Source: Pseudomonas sp. AOB-7 (GTDB taxonomy: Bacteria; Pseudomonadota; Gammaproteobacteria; Pseudomonadales; Pseudomonadaceae). Taken from it: a stretch of 64,000 bases of DNA. The notes below the pieces were generated by a model that saw only the letters and a list, made by a program, of their open reading frames with translations, was not told the DNA's origin and ran no database searches. Where the stretch lies: positions 124,001 to 188,000 of the forward strand of contig NZ_RFFK01000008.1 in assembly GCF_003696305.1 (NCBI RefSeq), written 5' to 3'. Both the position numbers and the translations under genes were made by a program. Within the stretch, counting starts at the first letter, position 1; every line of letters begins with the position of its first letter. Shown here piece by piece: positions 49,169-58,836 of the stretch.

Positions 49169-50557
49169 GTGTTTGCTGCGTGGCTGCGTCTGTGCCTGGG
49201 TGCCCTGATTCTCGGCGGCTCGCTGGGTGCGAGTGCGGCGCCGGGTGCGGTGGTGCAACTGCAGGTGGACGGGGTGATCGGCCCGGCCAGCGCCGACTAC
49301 CTTGTGCGCGGCCTGGCCAAGGCGGTGGACGAGGGCGCGCAGCTGGTGCTGATCCAGATCGACACCCCCGGGGGCCTGGACACCTCCATGCGCGCGATCA
49401 TCAAGGCGATCCTCGCCAGCCCGATTCCGGTGGCCAGCTACGTCGCCCCCGGCGGCGCGCGGGCAGCCAGCGCCGGTACCTATATCCTCTACGCCAGCCA
49501 CGTCGCCGCCATGGCGCCGGGCACCAATCTCGGCGCTGCCACCCCGGTGGCCATCGGCATGCCCGGCACGCCGAGCAAACCGCCGGGCGAGGGCAAAGAC
49601 GAGGGCAAGGGCAAGGACGGCGAGGCGGACAAGAGCCCCGGCGATGCCATGACCGCCAAGCAGGTCAACGACGCCGCCGCCTATATCCGCGGCCTGGCGA
49701 CGATGCGCGGGCGCAACGCCGAATGGGCCGAGCGCGCGGTGCGCGAGGCGGTCAGCCTGGCCGCCGAGGAGGCGCTGGCGCAGAAGGTGATCGACTACCT
49801 GGCCACGGACCTGGCCGACCTGCTGCGCCAGCTCGACGGCAAGACCCTGCAGGCCGGCGGCGTCGACCAGACCCTGGCCACCGCCGGCGCGCCCCTGATC
49901 AGCCATGCGCCGGACTGGCGCACCCGCCTGCTGGCGGTGATCACCAACCCCAGCGTGGCGCTGATTTTGATGATGATCGGCGTCTACGGCCTGTTCTTCG
50001 AGTTCTCCAACCCCGGCAGCGGCGTCGGCGGCGTGCTCGGCGGCATCAGCCTGATCCTCGCGCTCTACGCCCTGCAGCTGCTGCCGGTGAACTACGCCGG
50101 GGTGGCGCTGATCCTGCTCGGCATCGCCTTCATCGCCGCCGAGGCCTTCCTGCCCAGCTTCGGCGTGCTCGGCATCGGCGGCGTGGTGGCCTTCGTCTTC
50201 GGCGCACTGATCCTGATCGATACCGACGTGCCGGGCTTCGGCATCCCGCTGGCGCTGATCGTCACCCTGGCGCTGGTCAGCGCCGGGCTGATCCTGGCCA
50301 TCCTCGGCATGGCGCTGAAGGCCAGGCGGCGCCAGCAGGTGGCCGGCGACAGCGGCCTGGTCGGCAGCCTGGTGGCGGTCGCCGCGGTGCAGGCCGAGGA
50401 TCCTTGCAGCGGCTGGGTGGCGCTGCAGGGCGAGCGCTGGCAGGTGCAGGGCAGCGAACCGCTGCGGCCCGGACAGCGGGTGCGGGTGACGGCGCGCCAG
50501 GGCGTGCAACTGCAGGTCAGCGCGGTGGATGAACCGCCGCCCCAAGGAGGTCACTGA
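49169..50557 (+). CDS. NfeD-family membrane serine protease
   Basis: Protein of 462 residues. GTG at 49169 is chosen because GGGAGG lies just upstream and it yields a signal peptide ([21 protein letters not shown]). A ClpP-class periplasmic domain has the catalytic serine S101 in [12 protein letters not shown] and a probable Lys in [10 protein letters not shown]. Four membrane helices follow, from [16 protein letters not shown], and a C-terminal OB-like NfeD domain. NfeD proteases cut stomatin-like partners; the downstream gene encodes one, overlapping by one base. Confidence 0.92.
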   Translation: MFAAWLRLCLGALILGGSLGASAAPGAVVQLQVDGVIGPASADYLVRGLAKAVDEGAQLVLIQIDTPGGLDTSMRAIIKAILASPIPVASYVAPGGARAASAGTYILYASHVAAMAPGTNLGAATPVAIGMPGTPSKPPGEGKDEGKGKDGEADKSPGDAMTAKQVNDAAAYIRGLATMRGRNAEWAERAVREAVSLAAEEALAQKVIDYLATDLADLLRQLDGKTLQAGGVDQTLATAGAPLISHAPDWRTRLLAVITNPSVALILMMIGVYGLFFEFSNPGSGVGGVLGGISLILALYALQLLPVNYAGVALILLGIAFIAAEAFLPSFGVLGIGGVVAFVFGALILIDTDVPGFGIPLALIVTLALVSAGLILAILGMALKARRRQQVAGDSGLVGSLVAVAAVQAEDPCSGWVALQGERWQVQGSEPLRPGQRVRVTARQGVQLQVSAVDEPPPQGGH

Positions 50558-51309
50558 TGGGTTTCGAACTGAGTTTTCTCTCGCTGACGATCATCGTCCT
50601 GGCCCTGCTCGCCTCGGCCTTTCGCATCCTGCGCGAGTACGAGCGCGGCGTGGTGTTCCAGCTCGGCCGCTTCTGGCGGGTCAAGGGCCCGGGCCTGATC
50701 CTGGTCATCCCCGGCTTGCAGCAGATGGTGCGGGTGGACCTGCGCACCATAGTGCTGGACGTGCCGACCCAGGACGTGATCTCCCGCGACAACGTCTCGG
50801 TCAAGGTCAACGCGGTGGTCTACTTCCGCGTGCTCGACGCGCAGAAGGCGATCATCCAGGTCGAGGACTACCACATCGCCACCAGCCAGCTGGCGCAGAC
50901 CACCCTGCGCGCGGTGCTCGGCAAGCACGAGCTGGACGAGATGCTCGCCGAGCGTGAGCGGCTCAACGTCGACATCCAGCAGGTGCTCGATGCGCAGACC
51001 GACGCCTGGGGCATCAAGGTGGCCAACGTCGAGATCAAGCACGTCGACCTCGACGAGTCCATGGTGCGCGCCATCGCCAAGCAGGCCGAGGCCGAGCGCG
51101 AACGGCGGGCCAAGGTGATCCACGCCGAGGGCGAGCTGCAGGCCTCGGAAAAGCTCATGCAGGCCGCCGAGATGCTCGGTCGCCAGCCTGGCGCCATGCA
51201 GCTGCGCTACATGCAGACGCTGAGCAATATCGCCGGCGACAAGAGTTCGACCATCGTCTTCCCGCTGCCGGTGGAGCTGCTGCAGGGCATCGCCGAGGTG
51301 AAGAAATAG
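50557..51309 (+). CDS. Slipin/stomatin-like SPFH membrane protein
   Basis: SPFH-domain protein of 250 residues anchored by one N-terminal hydrophobic helix ([13 protein letters not shown]), with [25 protein letters not shown] as the family signature. A long C-terminal coiled coil contains [22 protein letters not shown]. The last residues are hydrophobic ([12 protein letters not shown]), as in stomatins cut by NfeD proteases. The TGATG overlap with nfeD indicates coupled translation of a protease-substrate or scaffold pair in the membrane. Confidence 0.94.
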   Translation: MGFELSFLSLTIIVLALLASAFRILREYERGVVFQLGRFWRVKGPGLILVIPGLQQMVRVDLRTIVLDVPTQDVISRDNVSVKVNAVVYFRVLDAQKAIIQVEDYHIATSQLAQTTLRAVLGKHELDEMLAERERLNVDIQQVLDAQTDAWGIKVANVEIKHVDLDESMVRAIAKQAEAERERRAKVIHAEGELQASEKLMQAAEMLGRQPGAMQLRYMQTLSNIAGDKSSTIVFPLPVELLQGIAEVKK

Positions 51310-51418
51310 CCGCCTGGCGCGGGACTATTCCCTGAAAAACCTGGCGAAAACAGATGGCCGACTGCCAGGTCTTTTCTAGACTTCGAGAAGGCAACGGGTC
51401 CTTCCAGCGGAGGTCGCT

Positions 51419-52540
51419 ATGCGCATCGGTGTGCCCAAGGAAATCAAGAACCACGAGTACCGCGTCGGCCTCACCCCGCAATCGGTGGCCGAGCTCGCCG
51501 CGCTGGGCCACGAGGTCTGGGTCGAGACCCAGGCCGGCGCCGCCATCGGCTTCTCCGACGACGACTACCGCCAGGCCGGCGCGCAGATCGCCCAGGGCGC
51601 CGGCGAGGTGTTCCAGGAGGCGCGGCTGATCGTCAAGGTCAAGGAGCCGCTGGCGGTGGAACGGGCCAAGCTGCGCCCGCACCACACCCTGTTCACCTAC
51701 CTGCACCTGGCCCCGGACCGTCCGCAGACCGACGAGCTGATGGCCGGCGGTGCCACCTGCATCGCCTACGAGACGGTGACCGACGGCCAGGGGCGCCTGC
51801 CGCTGCTGGCGCCGATGTCCGAGGTGGCCGGGCGCATGTCGATCCAGGCCGGCGCCAGCTGCCTGGAGAAGGCCCGCGGCGGCCGCGGCGTGCTGCTCGG
51901 CGGGGTGCCCGGGGTGGCCCCGGGCAAGGTGGTGATACTCGGCGGCGGCGTGGTCGGCAGCCATGCGCTGGCCATGGCGGTGGGCCTGGGCGCCGACGTC
52001 ACGGTGCTGGACAAGAGCGTCGACGCCCTGCGCCGGCTCGATGCGCTGTACGGCAACCGCATCACCACGCTCTACTCGACCCGCGCCGCGCTGCGCGAAC
52101 AGGTGCTGGCCGCCGATCTGGTGATCGGCGGCGTGCTGATCCCCGGGGCCGCCGCGCCCAAGCTGATCAGCGCCGAGATGGTGCGGCACATGCGCCCCGG
52201 CGCGGTGCTGGTGGACGTGGCCATCGACCAGGGCGGCTGCGCCGAGACCTCGCGCGCCACCACCCATGCCGAGCCCACCTATGTGGTCGACGAGGTGGTG
52301 CACTACTGCGTGGCCAACATGCCCGGCGCGGTGGCGCGCACCTCGACCCTGGCGCTGAACAACGCCACCCTGCCGTTCGTCGTCGCCCTCGCCGAGAAGG
52401 GCACGCGGCGGGCCCTGGAGGAAGACCCGCACCTGCTCAGTGGGCTCAACGTGGCCAAGGGCGTGATCACCTGCGGCAGCGTCGCCGAGGCCCACGGCCT
52501 GCCGTTCCAGTCGGCGGCCGGGGTGCTGGAGCACCTGTAG
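51419..52540 (+). CDS. ald: Alanine dehydrogenase
   Basis: NAD-dependent enzyme of 373 residues converting L-alanine to pyruvate and ammonia. Motifs are [31 protein letters not shown] with [10 protein letters not shown], the nucleotide-binding [17 protein letters not shown] and [26 protein letters not shown] lies six bases before the ATG. It converges with the flavin-reductase gene across 25 bases and may be regulated separately. No Lrp-type regulator is adjacent. Confidence 0.97.
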   Translation: MRIGVPKEIKNHEYRVGLTPQSVAELAALGHEVWVETQAGAAIGFSDDDYRQAGAQIAQGAGEVFQEARLIVKVKEPLAVERAKLRPHHTLFTYLHLAPDRPQTDELMAGGATCIAYETVTDGQGRLPLLAPMSEVAGRMSIQAGASCLEKARGGRGVLLGGVPGVAPGKVVILGGGVVGSHALAMAVGLGADVTVLDKSVDALRRLDALYGNRITTLYSTRAALREQVLAADLVIGGVLIPGAAAPKLISAEMVRHMRPGAVLVDVAIDQGGCAETSRATTHAEPTYVVDEVVHYCVANMPGAVARTSTLALNNATLPFVVALAEKGTRRALEEDPHLLSGLNVAKGVITCGSVAEAHGLPFQSAAGVLEHL

Positions 52541-52565
52541 CGGGGCGTGCTCGTGGCGCTGGCCG

Positions 52566-53237
52566 CTATGGCGCTGGCTCGGCTCCCGGCCAGAGCCGCT
52601 CTCCACCGCCCGGCCGTTCCCGCCAGGCCTGCAACGAGCGGGTCGGCAGATCGAAGTAGTCCCGCGTGCGGGCATAGCCGTGGCCGCCCATGCGGCCGAT
52701 GGCGTCCAGACCGAGCTGGTCGATATAGAGCGTCTTCGGGTCGATCAGCTCGTCGCGTACATGCACCATCAATACTTCGCCAAGGATGATTTCCCGCGAC
52801 TGGCCGATGGACAGGCCCATCATTCGCCGGCACTCCAGGGCGACCGGCGCTTCGGCAATGTACGGGCAGCCGACGCGGCTGCCGGGCAGTGCGGTGAGCC
52901 CGGCGGCGAGCAGTTCGTCGAAGCCGGGTTCGAAGGGCACCGCGCAGACGTTCATGGCCTCCACCAGCGCGTCGGAAACGATGTTCACGGTGAACTCCTG
53001 GTTGAGCAGGATGTTGCGGGTGGTGTCCTTCGGGGTCAGGTCGGCGTGATTCTCCACGCCCAGGGCGAGGATCGGCGGGTCGGCGGACAGGGCGTTGAAG
53101 AAGCTGAAGGGCGCGGCGTTGGCGCGGCCTTCGCCGTCCACTGTGGTGACCAGCGCGATGGGCCGGGGCACCACGCTGCCGATGAGGATCTTGTATTTCT
53201 CGCGCGGGCTCAGTTGGGCGAAGTCGAAGCTCAGCAT
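52566..53237 (-). CDS. Flavin-reductase-family (PF01613-like) protein
   Basis: FMN-binding split-barrel protein of 223 residues. The domain begins KYKILIGSVVPRPIALVTTVDGEGR and continues NAAPFSFFNALSADPPILALG with KDTTRNILLNQEFTVNIV. Such proteins reduce flavin for partner monooxygenases or bind FMN themselves. RutF of the pyrimidine Rut pathway is one relative. It is the last gene of the minus-strand block containing two amidohydrolases, 14 bases downstream. No monooxygenase gene is present in the window. Confidence 0.88.
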   Translation of the reverse strand: MLSFDFAQLSPREKYKILIGSVVPRPIALVTTVDGEGRANAAPFSFFNALSADPPILALGVENHADLTPKDTTRNILLNQEFTVNIVSDALVEAMNVCAVPFEPGFDELLAAGLTALPGSRVGCPYIAEAPVALECRRMMGLSIGQSREIILGEVLMVHVRDELIDPKTLYIDQLGLDAIGRMGGHGYARTRDYFDLPTRSLQAWRERPGGGERLWPGAEPAP

Positions 53238-53251
53238 GGCGTTATCTCTTG

Positions 53252-54751
53252 TTATCGGTCGGGTTCGCTGGCGAAGGCGCACAGCGGGTGTTCTGCGCTC
53301 CAGGCATCGGCGAAGGGAATGGCCGGCTGGAACAGGTCGCGCCAGTCGGGCCGGCCGAAGGCGCGGTCGGCATGGCTCCGCATCAACCTGTGGTACTGGC
53401 GCTGGGCCTGACGCTGCAGGTCGCGATAATCGACGCCGTTGACCTGGCCGCCGTCCATCACGCAGCGGCCGCCGATCCAGCTGGCGATGCAGTCGTCGCC
53501 GCGGCCGGCGAGGACGAGGTTCTTCAGTGGGTCGAACAGCGGCCCCAGGTGCAGGCCGTCGAGGCTGAACACGGTGATATCGGCGCAGGCGCCCGGTGCC
53601 AGCCGGCCCAGGTCGTCGCGGCCGAGTGCCCGGGCACCGCCCAGGGTGGCGGCGTTGTAGAGGTCGAGGGCGCTGGTCTGCGCGCTGCCACCTTCCTTGA
53701 GGCGGGCGATGTTCAGGCCCTGGCGCATGTTCTCCAGCAGGTCTGCCGGCCAGGTGTCGGTGCCGAGGGCGAAGTTCACCCCGTGGGCCCGGTAGCGGCC
53801 GAAGGAGTCCAGCGCCTCGCCGTCGCGGGCGAACACCACGGGGCAGTGCACCAGGCTGCTGCCGCTGTTGGCCAGGCGCGCGAGGTCGTCGTCGCCTTCG
53901 ATGTAGATGCCATGGGGCAGCAGCGTTCGTGGGCCGAGCAGGTCCAGCTCCTCCAGCCAGGCCAGCGGCGCCTTGCCTCGCAGCGCTTTCACCAGCGCCA
54001 CTTCGCCAGCCCCCTGGCAGCAGTGCAGACGCACCGGAGCGGTCAATTCGCGGCTGAGGGTAACTGTGCGTTGCAGCAGCGCTGGGGTGCAGGTCTGGAT
54101 GCGGTCCGGCAGCAGGGCGCCGCGAATCAACCCGTTGTGAGCGCCGTCGAAGTCGCGGAAGAAACGCTCGGCGGCGTCCAGCCCGGCCAGGCCACGGGGT
54201 TCGTCCCAATGCTCGGCGAGACTGCCGTCGGCGCGCAGGTACTGCATGCCGCTCATGTAGCAGGGGCCGAGGTAGGTGCGCAGGCCAAGCTCGCCGGCAA
54301 CACCGGCGACCGCCGCGAATTCGTCGTAGGTTTCGGCCCACTCGCGGTAGTACATGGAGGTGATCGGCATGGCGGTGGTGATGCCGTTGCGGATCAGTTG
54401 GGTGAAGGCGTAGCGGTACTTGAAGACTTCCTCTTCGAAGCGGTAGCTCTCCTTCGGCCCATGGGCGAGGTAGTCCGCCGACCACATGCGGCCCATGGCG
54501 GCCTCGTCGCCGTTGTCGAGACACAGCACCGTGGAGTCGAGATCGCCCAGGGCGTCGAGGTCGATGAAGCCGGGGCCGAGCAGGGCGTTGCCGTAGTCGA
54601 TCCACTGATCCACCGGGCCGGGAAAGCCCCGGCCGACGAAGAGGATGCGGGCGCCTTCGATGATCACCTCGCCATCGCGCCAGAGCACGTGGCGAGTGCC
54701 ATCGAAGCCCACCACGCAACTGGCCTTGAGGCCGATGCGCGGCGTATTCAC
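53252..54751 (-). CDS. Amidohydrolase-superfamily protein with altered metal site
   Basis: Protein of 499 residues of the ATZ/TRZ-type amidohydrolase group. The strand that normally carries GFIxxHxH reads GFIDLDALGD, so the two histidines are D66 and L68. Other expected positions are present: H243 in RLHCCQG, H280 in LLPHGIYI and D332 in LGTDTWPADLLENM. The usual glutamate three residues after H243 is Gln246. Hydrolase activity by the normal two-His mechanism is therefore doubtful. It may bind metal differently or be non-catalytic. It overlaps the preceding deaminase-like gene by four bases. Confidence 0.85.
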   Translation of the reverse strand: MNTPRIGLKASCVVGFDGTRHVLWRDGEVIIEGARILFVGRGFPGPVDQWIDYGNALLGPGFIDLDALGDLDSTVLCLDNGDEAAMGRMWSADYLAHGPKESYRFEEEVFKYRYAFTQLIRNGITTAMPITSMYYREWAETYDEFAAVAGVAGELGLRTYLGPCYMSGMQYLRADGSLAEHWDEPRGLAGLDAAERFFRDFDGAHNGLIRGALLPDRIQTCTPALLQRTVTLSRELTAPVRLHCCQGAGEVALVKALRGKAPLAWLEELDLLGPRTLLPHGIYIEGDDDLARLANSGSSLVHCPVVFARDGEALDSFGRYRAHGVNFALGTDTWPADLLENMRQGLNIARLKEGGSAQTSALDLYNAATLGGARALGRDDLGRLAPGACADITVFSLDGLHLGPLFDPLKNLVLAGRGDDCIASWIGGRCVMDGGQVNGVDYRDLQRQAQRQYHRLMRSHADRAFGRPDWRDLFQPAIPFADAWSAEHPLCAFASEPDR

Positions 54752-55944
54752 AGACGGCGCTCCAGTAGGCGGCCCTTGGCTGCTATCAGCTTGCCGGCGC
54801 GATACACCTGGCGCGTCGGCCGCGCCACCACGGCTTCTCCGAGGCTTTGTGCATCCATCAGCAGGAAGTCGGCGCGGGCACCGAGGGTGAGGCCGTGTTC
54901 CGACAGGCTGAGGGCCTTGGCGCCATTCTGGCTGGCGGCATCGAAGGCGGCGGCCAGCTCGTCGTCCTTGGCCAGATCGAAGCGGAAGGCCAGCAGCATG
55001 GCGCGCTCCAGCATGTCGCCGTTGCCCATGGGCGACCAGGCGTCGCGGATGCCGTCAGAGCCCAGGCAGAGGTTCACGCCGGTTTCGCGCAGGGCGAGGA
55101 AGGGCGGCACTGAGCAGTCGGCCGGTGCCGAGCTCATCAGCGAAATATCCAGTGCAGCCAGACGCTCGGCCAGCGGCTTGACCTGGCTCCAGGGCGCCAT
55201 GCCCAGGCAATAGGCGTGGCTGATCATCACCCGGCCCTGGCGGTTGAATCGCTCGGTGTAGTCGGCGATGCGGGCGATCTGCCAGAGGCCCAGTTCGCCC
55301 TTGTCGTGCAGGTGGATGTCCACGCCCCGGTCGAACTCGGCGGCCAGGCCGAAGACGATGTCCAACTGGGCGACGGGGTCATTGTCGATGCCGCAGGGGT
55401 CGAGTCCGCCGACGTTTTCCACGCCCAGGCCCATGGCCTGGCGCATCAGCTCGGCGGTGCCGGGGCGGCTGACCAGCCCGGTCTGCGGGAACACCACCAG
55501 CTCCAGGTCGATCAGGTCGCGGTAGCGCTCGCGCAGGGCCTGCATGGCCTCCACATGGCGCAGGCCGAATTCGGGGTCGATATCCACATGGCAGCGCATG
55601 GTCAGCGAACCACGGGCGATGCAGTTTTCCAGCAGCGCGCCGGCGCGCTCGGCGATGGGCGCGGTGACCTCGCGCAGCACGCGGCGCTCGTTGGCGATGT
55701 AGTCCTTGAGCGTCGGGCCGGCGCTGTTGGGGCGCCAGGGTTGGCCCCAGAGGGTCTTGTCCAGGTGGATGTGGCTTTCCACCAGGGCGCAGGTCATTAG
55801 TTGGCCGGCGCCATCGATATCACCGTCGGCACACGGTGCAGCGCTGGCCGGGCGGCGCTCGGCGAAGCGCCCGTTCTGGATGAGGAAGTCTTCAGCCGCG
55901 CCGCCGAAGGGGCGGACGTTGCGCAGCCAGTAAGTGTCGGTCAT
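54748..55944 (-). CDS. Cytosine-deaminase-like amidohydrolase
   Basis: Metal-dependent hydrolase of 398 residues. The metal motif H58-I-H60 is intact in VESHIHLDKTLWG. Later conserved sites are MRCHVDID, VDIHLHDKGE, VMISHAYCLG and CLGSDGIRDAWSPMGNGDML, the last being close to the CodA pattern. Substrates of this group include cytosine, isoguanine and other cyclic amidines; which applies is unknown. It overlaps the next amidohydrolase by four bases (ATGA) and shares direction with the transporter genes, suggesting one pathway. Confidence 0.88.
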   Translation of the reverse strand: MTDTYWLRNVRPFGGAAEDFLIQNGRFAERRPASAAPCADGDIDGAGQLMTCALVESHIHLDKTLWGQPWRPNSAGPTLKDYIANERRVLREVTAPIAERAGALLENCIARGSLTMRCHVDIDPEFGLRHVEAMQALRERYRDLIDLELVVFPQTGLVSRPGTAELMRQAMGLGVENVGGLDPCGIDNDPVAQLDIVFGLAAEFDRGVDIHLHDKGELGLWQIARIADYTERFNRQGRVMISHAYCLGMAPWSQVKPLAERLAALDISLMSSAPADCSVPPFLALRETGVNLCLGSDGIRDAWSPMGNGDMLERAMLLAFRFDLAKDDELAAAFDAASQNGAKALSLSEHGLTLGARADFLLMDAQSLGEAVVARPTRQVYRAGKLIAAKGRLLERRL

Positions 55945-55976
55945 GGGGGCATCTCAACGCATGAAGGTGGACAAAC

Positions 55977-56011
55977 GTAGGATGGGTTTCGCTGCGCTCT
56001 ACCGCATCCTA
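55977..56011. repeat. GTAGGATGGG...CATCCTAC palindromic element
   Basis: GTAGGATGGGTTTCGCTGCG starts the element and GCATCCTAC ends it. It shares GCTTCGCTGCGCTC-like core sequence with the elements at 15506 and 45536. It lies between the PotD-like gene and the deaminase-like gene, which are on the same strand. Confidence 0.7.
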
Positions 56012-56027
56012 CAAAGGCCCAAAGGCG

Positions 56028-57080
56028 TCAGTCCTTGAGCTTGGACCAGATACGGTCCTGCAGCTCGCGGGCCTGGTTGCTGCACTCCTTCTCGGGGCGC
56101 AGGCGCTCGGCGTAGGCGTCGGGCATGTTGATGGCGTCCATCACGCGCCACTTCTGGTCCAGCAGCGCGTCGCTGTCGATGCCGTTGGCATAGGCGATGG
56201 CGTTGGACACGGCAGCAGCGTTTTCCGGCTTCATCATCCAGTCGATGAAGACCTTGGCGTTGCCTGGGTGCGGCGCGCTCTTGGGCACGGCGAAGTTGTC
56301 CTGAAACATGGCCACGCCTTCACGCGGGTAGACGTACTTGATGCTGTTCTTCTGCAGCGTGGCGCGGGCAGTGGAGCCGTTCCAGTTCTGCATCATGATC
56401 ACCTCGCCCGAGGCCATGCGGTCCACGGTATTGTCGGAGCTGTACATCTTCAGGAAGGGTTTCTGCTTCTGCAGCAGCTCGAGGATGCGCTTGGCGTCCT
56501 GCGGGTTTTCGCTGCATTCATCCACGCCCAGGTAATGGCTGGCGGCGTTGATCAGGCTGCTCGGCGTATCCAGCGCAGCGAGTTGGCCTTGCAGTTCGGG
56601 ACGCGGCTCGAAGAATTCTTTCCAGGAGTCGTCCAGCTTGCCGCCCGGCACCCGTGCGCTGTCGTAGGAGAAGCCAGTGGTGCCCCAGAGGTAGGGCGCC
56701 GAGAACTTGCGGCCGGGGTCGAACTCGGGATCACGGAAGGCCGGCTTCACATGGGTGAAGTTCGGCAGGCTCGGCGCGTCGATTTCCTGCAGGTAGCCCT
56801 GCTCGATAAGGGTGCGCATGATCGAGTGCGACGGCACGATCACGTCGTAGGCGGCGCCGCCGGCCTGCAGTTTGGCCAGCAGGGTTTCGTTGCTGTCGTA
56901 ACCGTCCATGGTGACCTTGATGCCGGTCTCCTTCTCGAACTTGGCCAGCAGTTCCACCGGGTAGTAGTCGGTCCAGTTGTAGAAGAACAGTTCCTTGGGT
57001 TCGTCCGCCTGGGCGCAGGCGGCGGCGAAACAGCCGAGGGTCAGACCGGTTACCCCATGACGCAATGCTTTCAACTTCAT
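56028..57080 (-). CDS. PotD/PotF-like periplasmic binding protein
   Basis: Solute-binding protein of 350 residues. The signal peptide MKLKALRHGVTGLTLGCFAAACAQA precedes the family motif ELFFYNWTDYYPVELLAKFEKETGI. Other markers are YDVIVPSHSIMRTLIEQGYL and APYLWGTTGFSYD. In the polyamine group these residues line a cleft for putrescine or spermidine, but related clusters import other amines. Here the catabolic neighbours argue for a heterocyclic or amide substrate. It is the last of the four transporter genes. Confidence 0.92.
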   Translation of the reverse strand: MKLKALRHGVTGLTLGCFAAACAQADEPKELFFYNWTDYYPVELLAKFEKETGIKVTMDGYDSNETLLAKLQAGGAAYDVIVPSHSIMRTLIEQGYLQEIDAPSLPNFTHVKPAFRDPEFDPGRKFSAPYLWGTTGFSYDSARVPGGKLDDSWKEFFEPRPELQGQLAALDTPSSLINAASHYLGVDECSENPQDAKRILELLQKQKPFLKMYSSDNTVDRMASGEVIMMQNWNGSTARATLQKNSIKYVYPREGVAMFQDNFAVPKSAPHPGNAKVFIDWMMKPENAAAVSNAIAYANGIDSDALLDQKWRVMDAINMPDAYAERLRPEKECSNQARELQDRIWSKLKD

Positions 57081-57129
57081 TGTTTTTTCTCCGGTTGAAG
57101 AACAGGTTGGGCAGAGATGGAGCAAAGGA

Positions 57130-57921
57130 TCAGGCGGTGGGTTTGCCTCGCTGGCCGAGCCAGAAGGAGAGCACCACCAGGACGATGGAAATCACCAGCA
57201 TCAGGGTCGAGATTGCGTTGATCTCGGGAGTTACCCCGGCCTTGATGGCCGAGAAGATGTACACCGGCAGCGTGGTCGCACCGGGGCCGGCGACGAAGAA
57301 GGTCATGATGAAGTCGTCCAGGCTGACCACGAACGCCAGTACTGCGCCGGACAGCACCGCCGGGAACAGCAACGGCAAGGTCACCCGGCGGAAAGTGTGG
57401 AAGGGGTTGGCGTAGAGGTCGCCCGCCGCTTCCAGCAGGCTCTTGTCCAGGTCGTTCAGGCGCGCGCGAATCGGCAGGTAGGCGAACGGAATGCAAAAGC
57501 CGATGTGGGCGATGATCACCGTCAGCAGGCCGAGCTTGATGCCGAGCGCCATGAATAGCAGCAGGGTGGCCACCGCCGTGACGATCTCCGGCAGGATCAG
57601 CGGCAGGTTGATGCCGCCTTCCACCATCTTCTGCCCGTAGAAGGGCCGGTAGGTGGCCAGCGCCGCGAGCAGGGCGATGGTGGTGGCGCAGACGGTGGCG
57701 ATACTGGCGACTATCACCGAGTTCAGCGCCGCCGCCTGGATCGACGGGTTGGCGAGAATGCGCCCATACCAGGCGAAGGAGAACTCGGTCCACACCGTGG
57801 CGGTGCGGTTGGCGTTGAAGCTGTAGGCGATCAGCACCAGGATCGGTAGATACAGGTAGGCCAGCACCAGCAGGCTGGTTTCGCGGGTCAGCGGCAACTT
57901 CTTCAGGTGAGAGGCAATCAT
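57130..57921 (-). CDS. PotC-like ABC permease
   Basis: Inner-membrane permease of 263 residues with six hydrophobic segments, beginning LLVLAYLYLPILVLIAYSFN. The EAA loop contacting the ATPase is LLEAAGDLYANPFHTFRRVTLPLL. It overlaps the upstream permease gene by one base (TGATG arrangement). PotC-type partner of the PotB-like subunit. Confidence 0.92.
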   Translation of the reverse strand: MIASHLKKLPLTRETSLLVLAYLYLPILVLIAYSFNANRTATVWTEFSFAWYGRILANPSIQAAALNSVIVASIATVCATTIALLAALATYRPFYGQKMVEGGINLPLILPEIVTAVATLLLFMALGIKLGLLTVIIAHIGFCIPFAYLPIRARLNDLDKSLLEAAGDLYANPFHTFRRVTLPLLFPAVLSGAVLAFVVSLDDFIMTFFVAGPGATTLPVYIFSAIKAGVTPEINAISTLMLVISIVLVVLSFWLGQRGKPTA

Positions 57922-58835
57922 CAGCGGGCTCCCTGGCGGACGGCCTTTGCGGCTTTCTTGGCGTAGAGGGCGTAGAGCACCAGAGTCAGCAGCATCAGCC
58001 CGAGCAGAAGGAAGGACAGCGAACTGCCCAGCGGCCAGTTGCGCGCGGTGCCGAACTGCTGCTGGATCAGGTTGCCGATCATCAGCGTCTTGCCGCCGCC
58101 GAGGATGGCAGGGGTGATAAAGGCGCCCAGGCTCGGCACGAACACCAGCAGCGCACCGGCCACCACACCGGGCATGGACAGCGGCAGGATCACCCGGCGC
58201 AGTGCCTTGAAGCGGTTGGCGCCGAGGTCGTAGGCGGCTTCCACCAGGCGCCAGTCGAGCTTCTCCAGGGTGGAGTAGATCGGCAGGATCATGAACGGCA
58301 GGAAGCTGTAGACCAGCCCGACGACCACGGCGAAATCGTTGTACAGCAGGGTGATGCCGCCGGCCTGCGGGAACAGCGCATTGAGGCTCTGTGCCAGCCA
58401 GCCGTGCTCGCGCAGGATGATCAGCCAGGCGTAGTTGCGAATCAGCAGGTTGGTCCAGAACGGGATGGTGATCAGCAGCACCATGATGTTGCGCGAACGT
58501 TCGCTGAGGCTGGTCATCCACAGGGCCACGGGAAAGCCCACGAGGAAGCACAGCAGCGTGGTGCCACCGGCCTGCAGCACCGAGCGCAGCAGTGCCTGGG
58601 CGTAGACCCAGTTCAGTTCGAGGTTGCCGTCGAAGTCTTCCTGGAAGAACAGCTGCGTGTAGCTGTGCCACTGCCAGTCGGCACTCCAGTCCACGCCGCC
58701 ATAGAGGTTGCGCGGCAGCAAGCTGATGTAGCCCATGATGCCCAGCGGAATGGCGATCAGGCAGAGCAGGGTGAGTAGCACCGGCGACAGCAACAATAGT
58801 CGGTTGAGGCTGGGGGAGGTGGCGCTGACGCTCAT
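57921..58835 (-). CDS. PotB-like ABC permease
   Basis: Inner-membrane permease of 304 residues, six hydrophobic segments, first LLLLSPVLLTLLCLIAIPLGIMG. The EAA motif is LVEAAYDLGANRFKALRRVILPL. Start at 58835, one base after the potA-like stop. Forms the membrane channel with the PotC-like protein. Confidence 0.92.
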   Translation of the reverse strand: MSVSATSPSLNRLLLLSPVLLTLLCLIAIPLGIMGYISLLPRNLYGGVDWSADWQWHSYTQLFFQEDFDGNLELNWVYAQALLRSVLQAGGTTLLCFLVGFPVALWMTSLSERSRNIMVLLITIPFWTNLLIRNYAWLIILREHGWLAQSLNALFPQAGGITLLYNDFAVVVGLVYSFLPFMILPIYSTLEKLDWRLVEAAYDLGANRFKALRRVILPLSMPGVVAGALLVFVPSLGAFITPAILGGGKTLMIGNLIQQQFGTARNWPLGSSLSFLLLGLMLLTLVLYALYAKKAAKAVRQGAR

Positions 58836-58836
58836 C

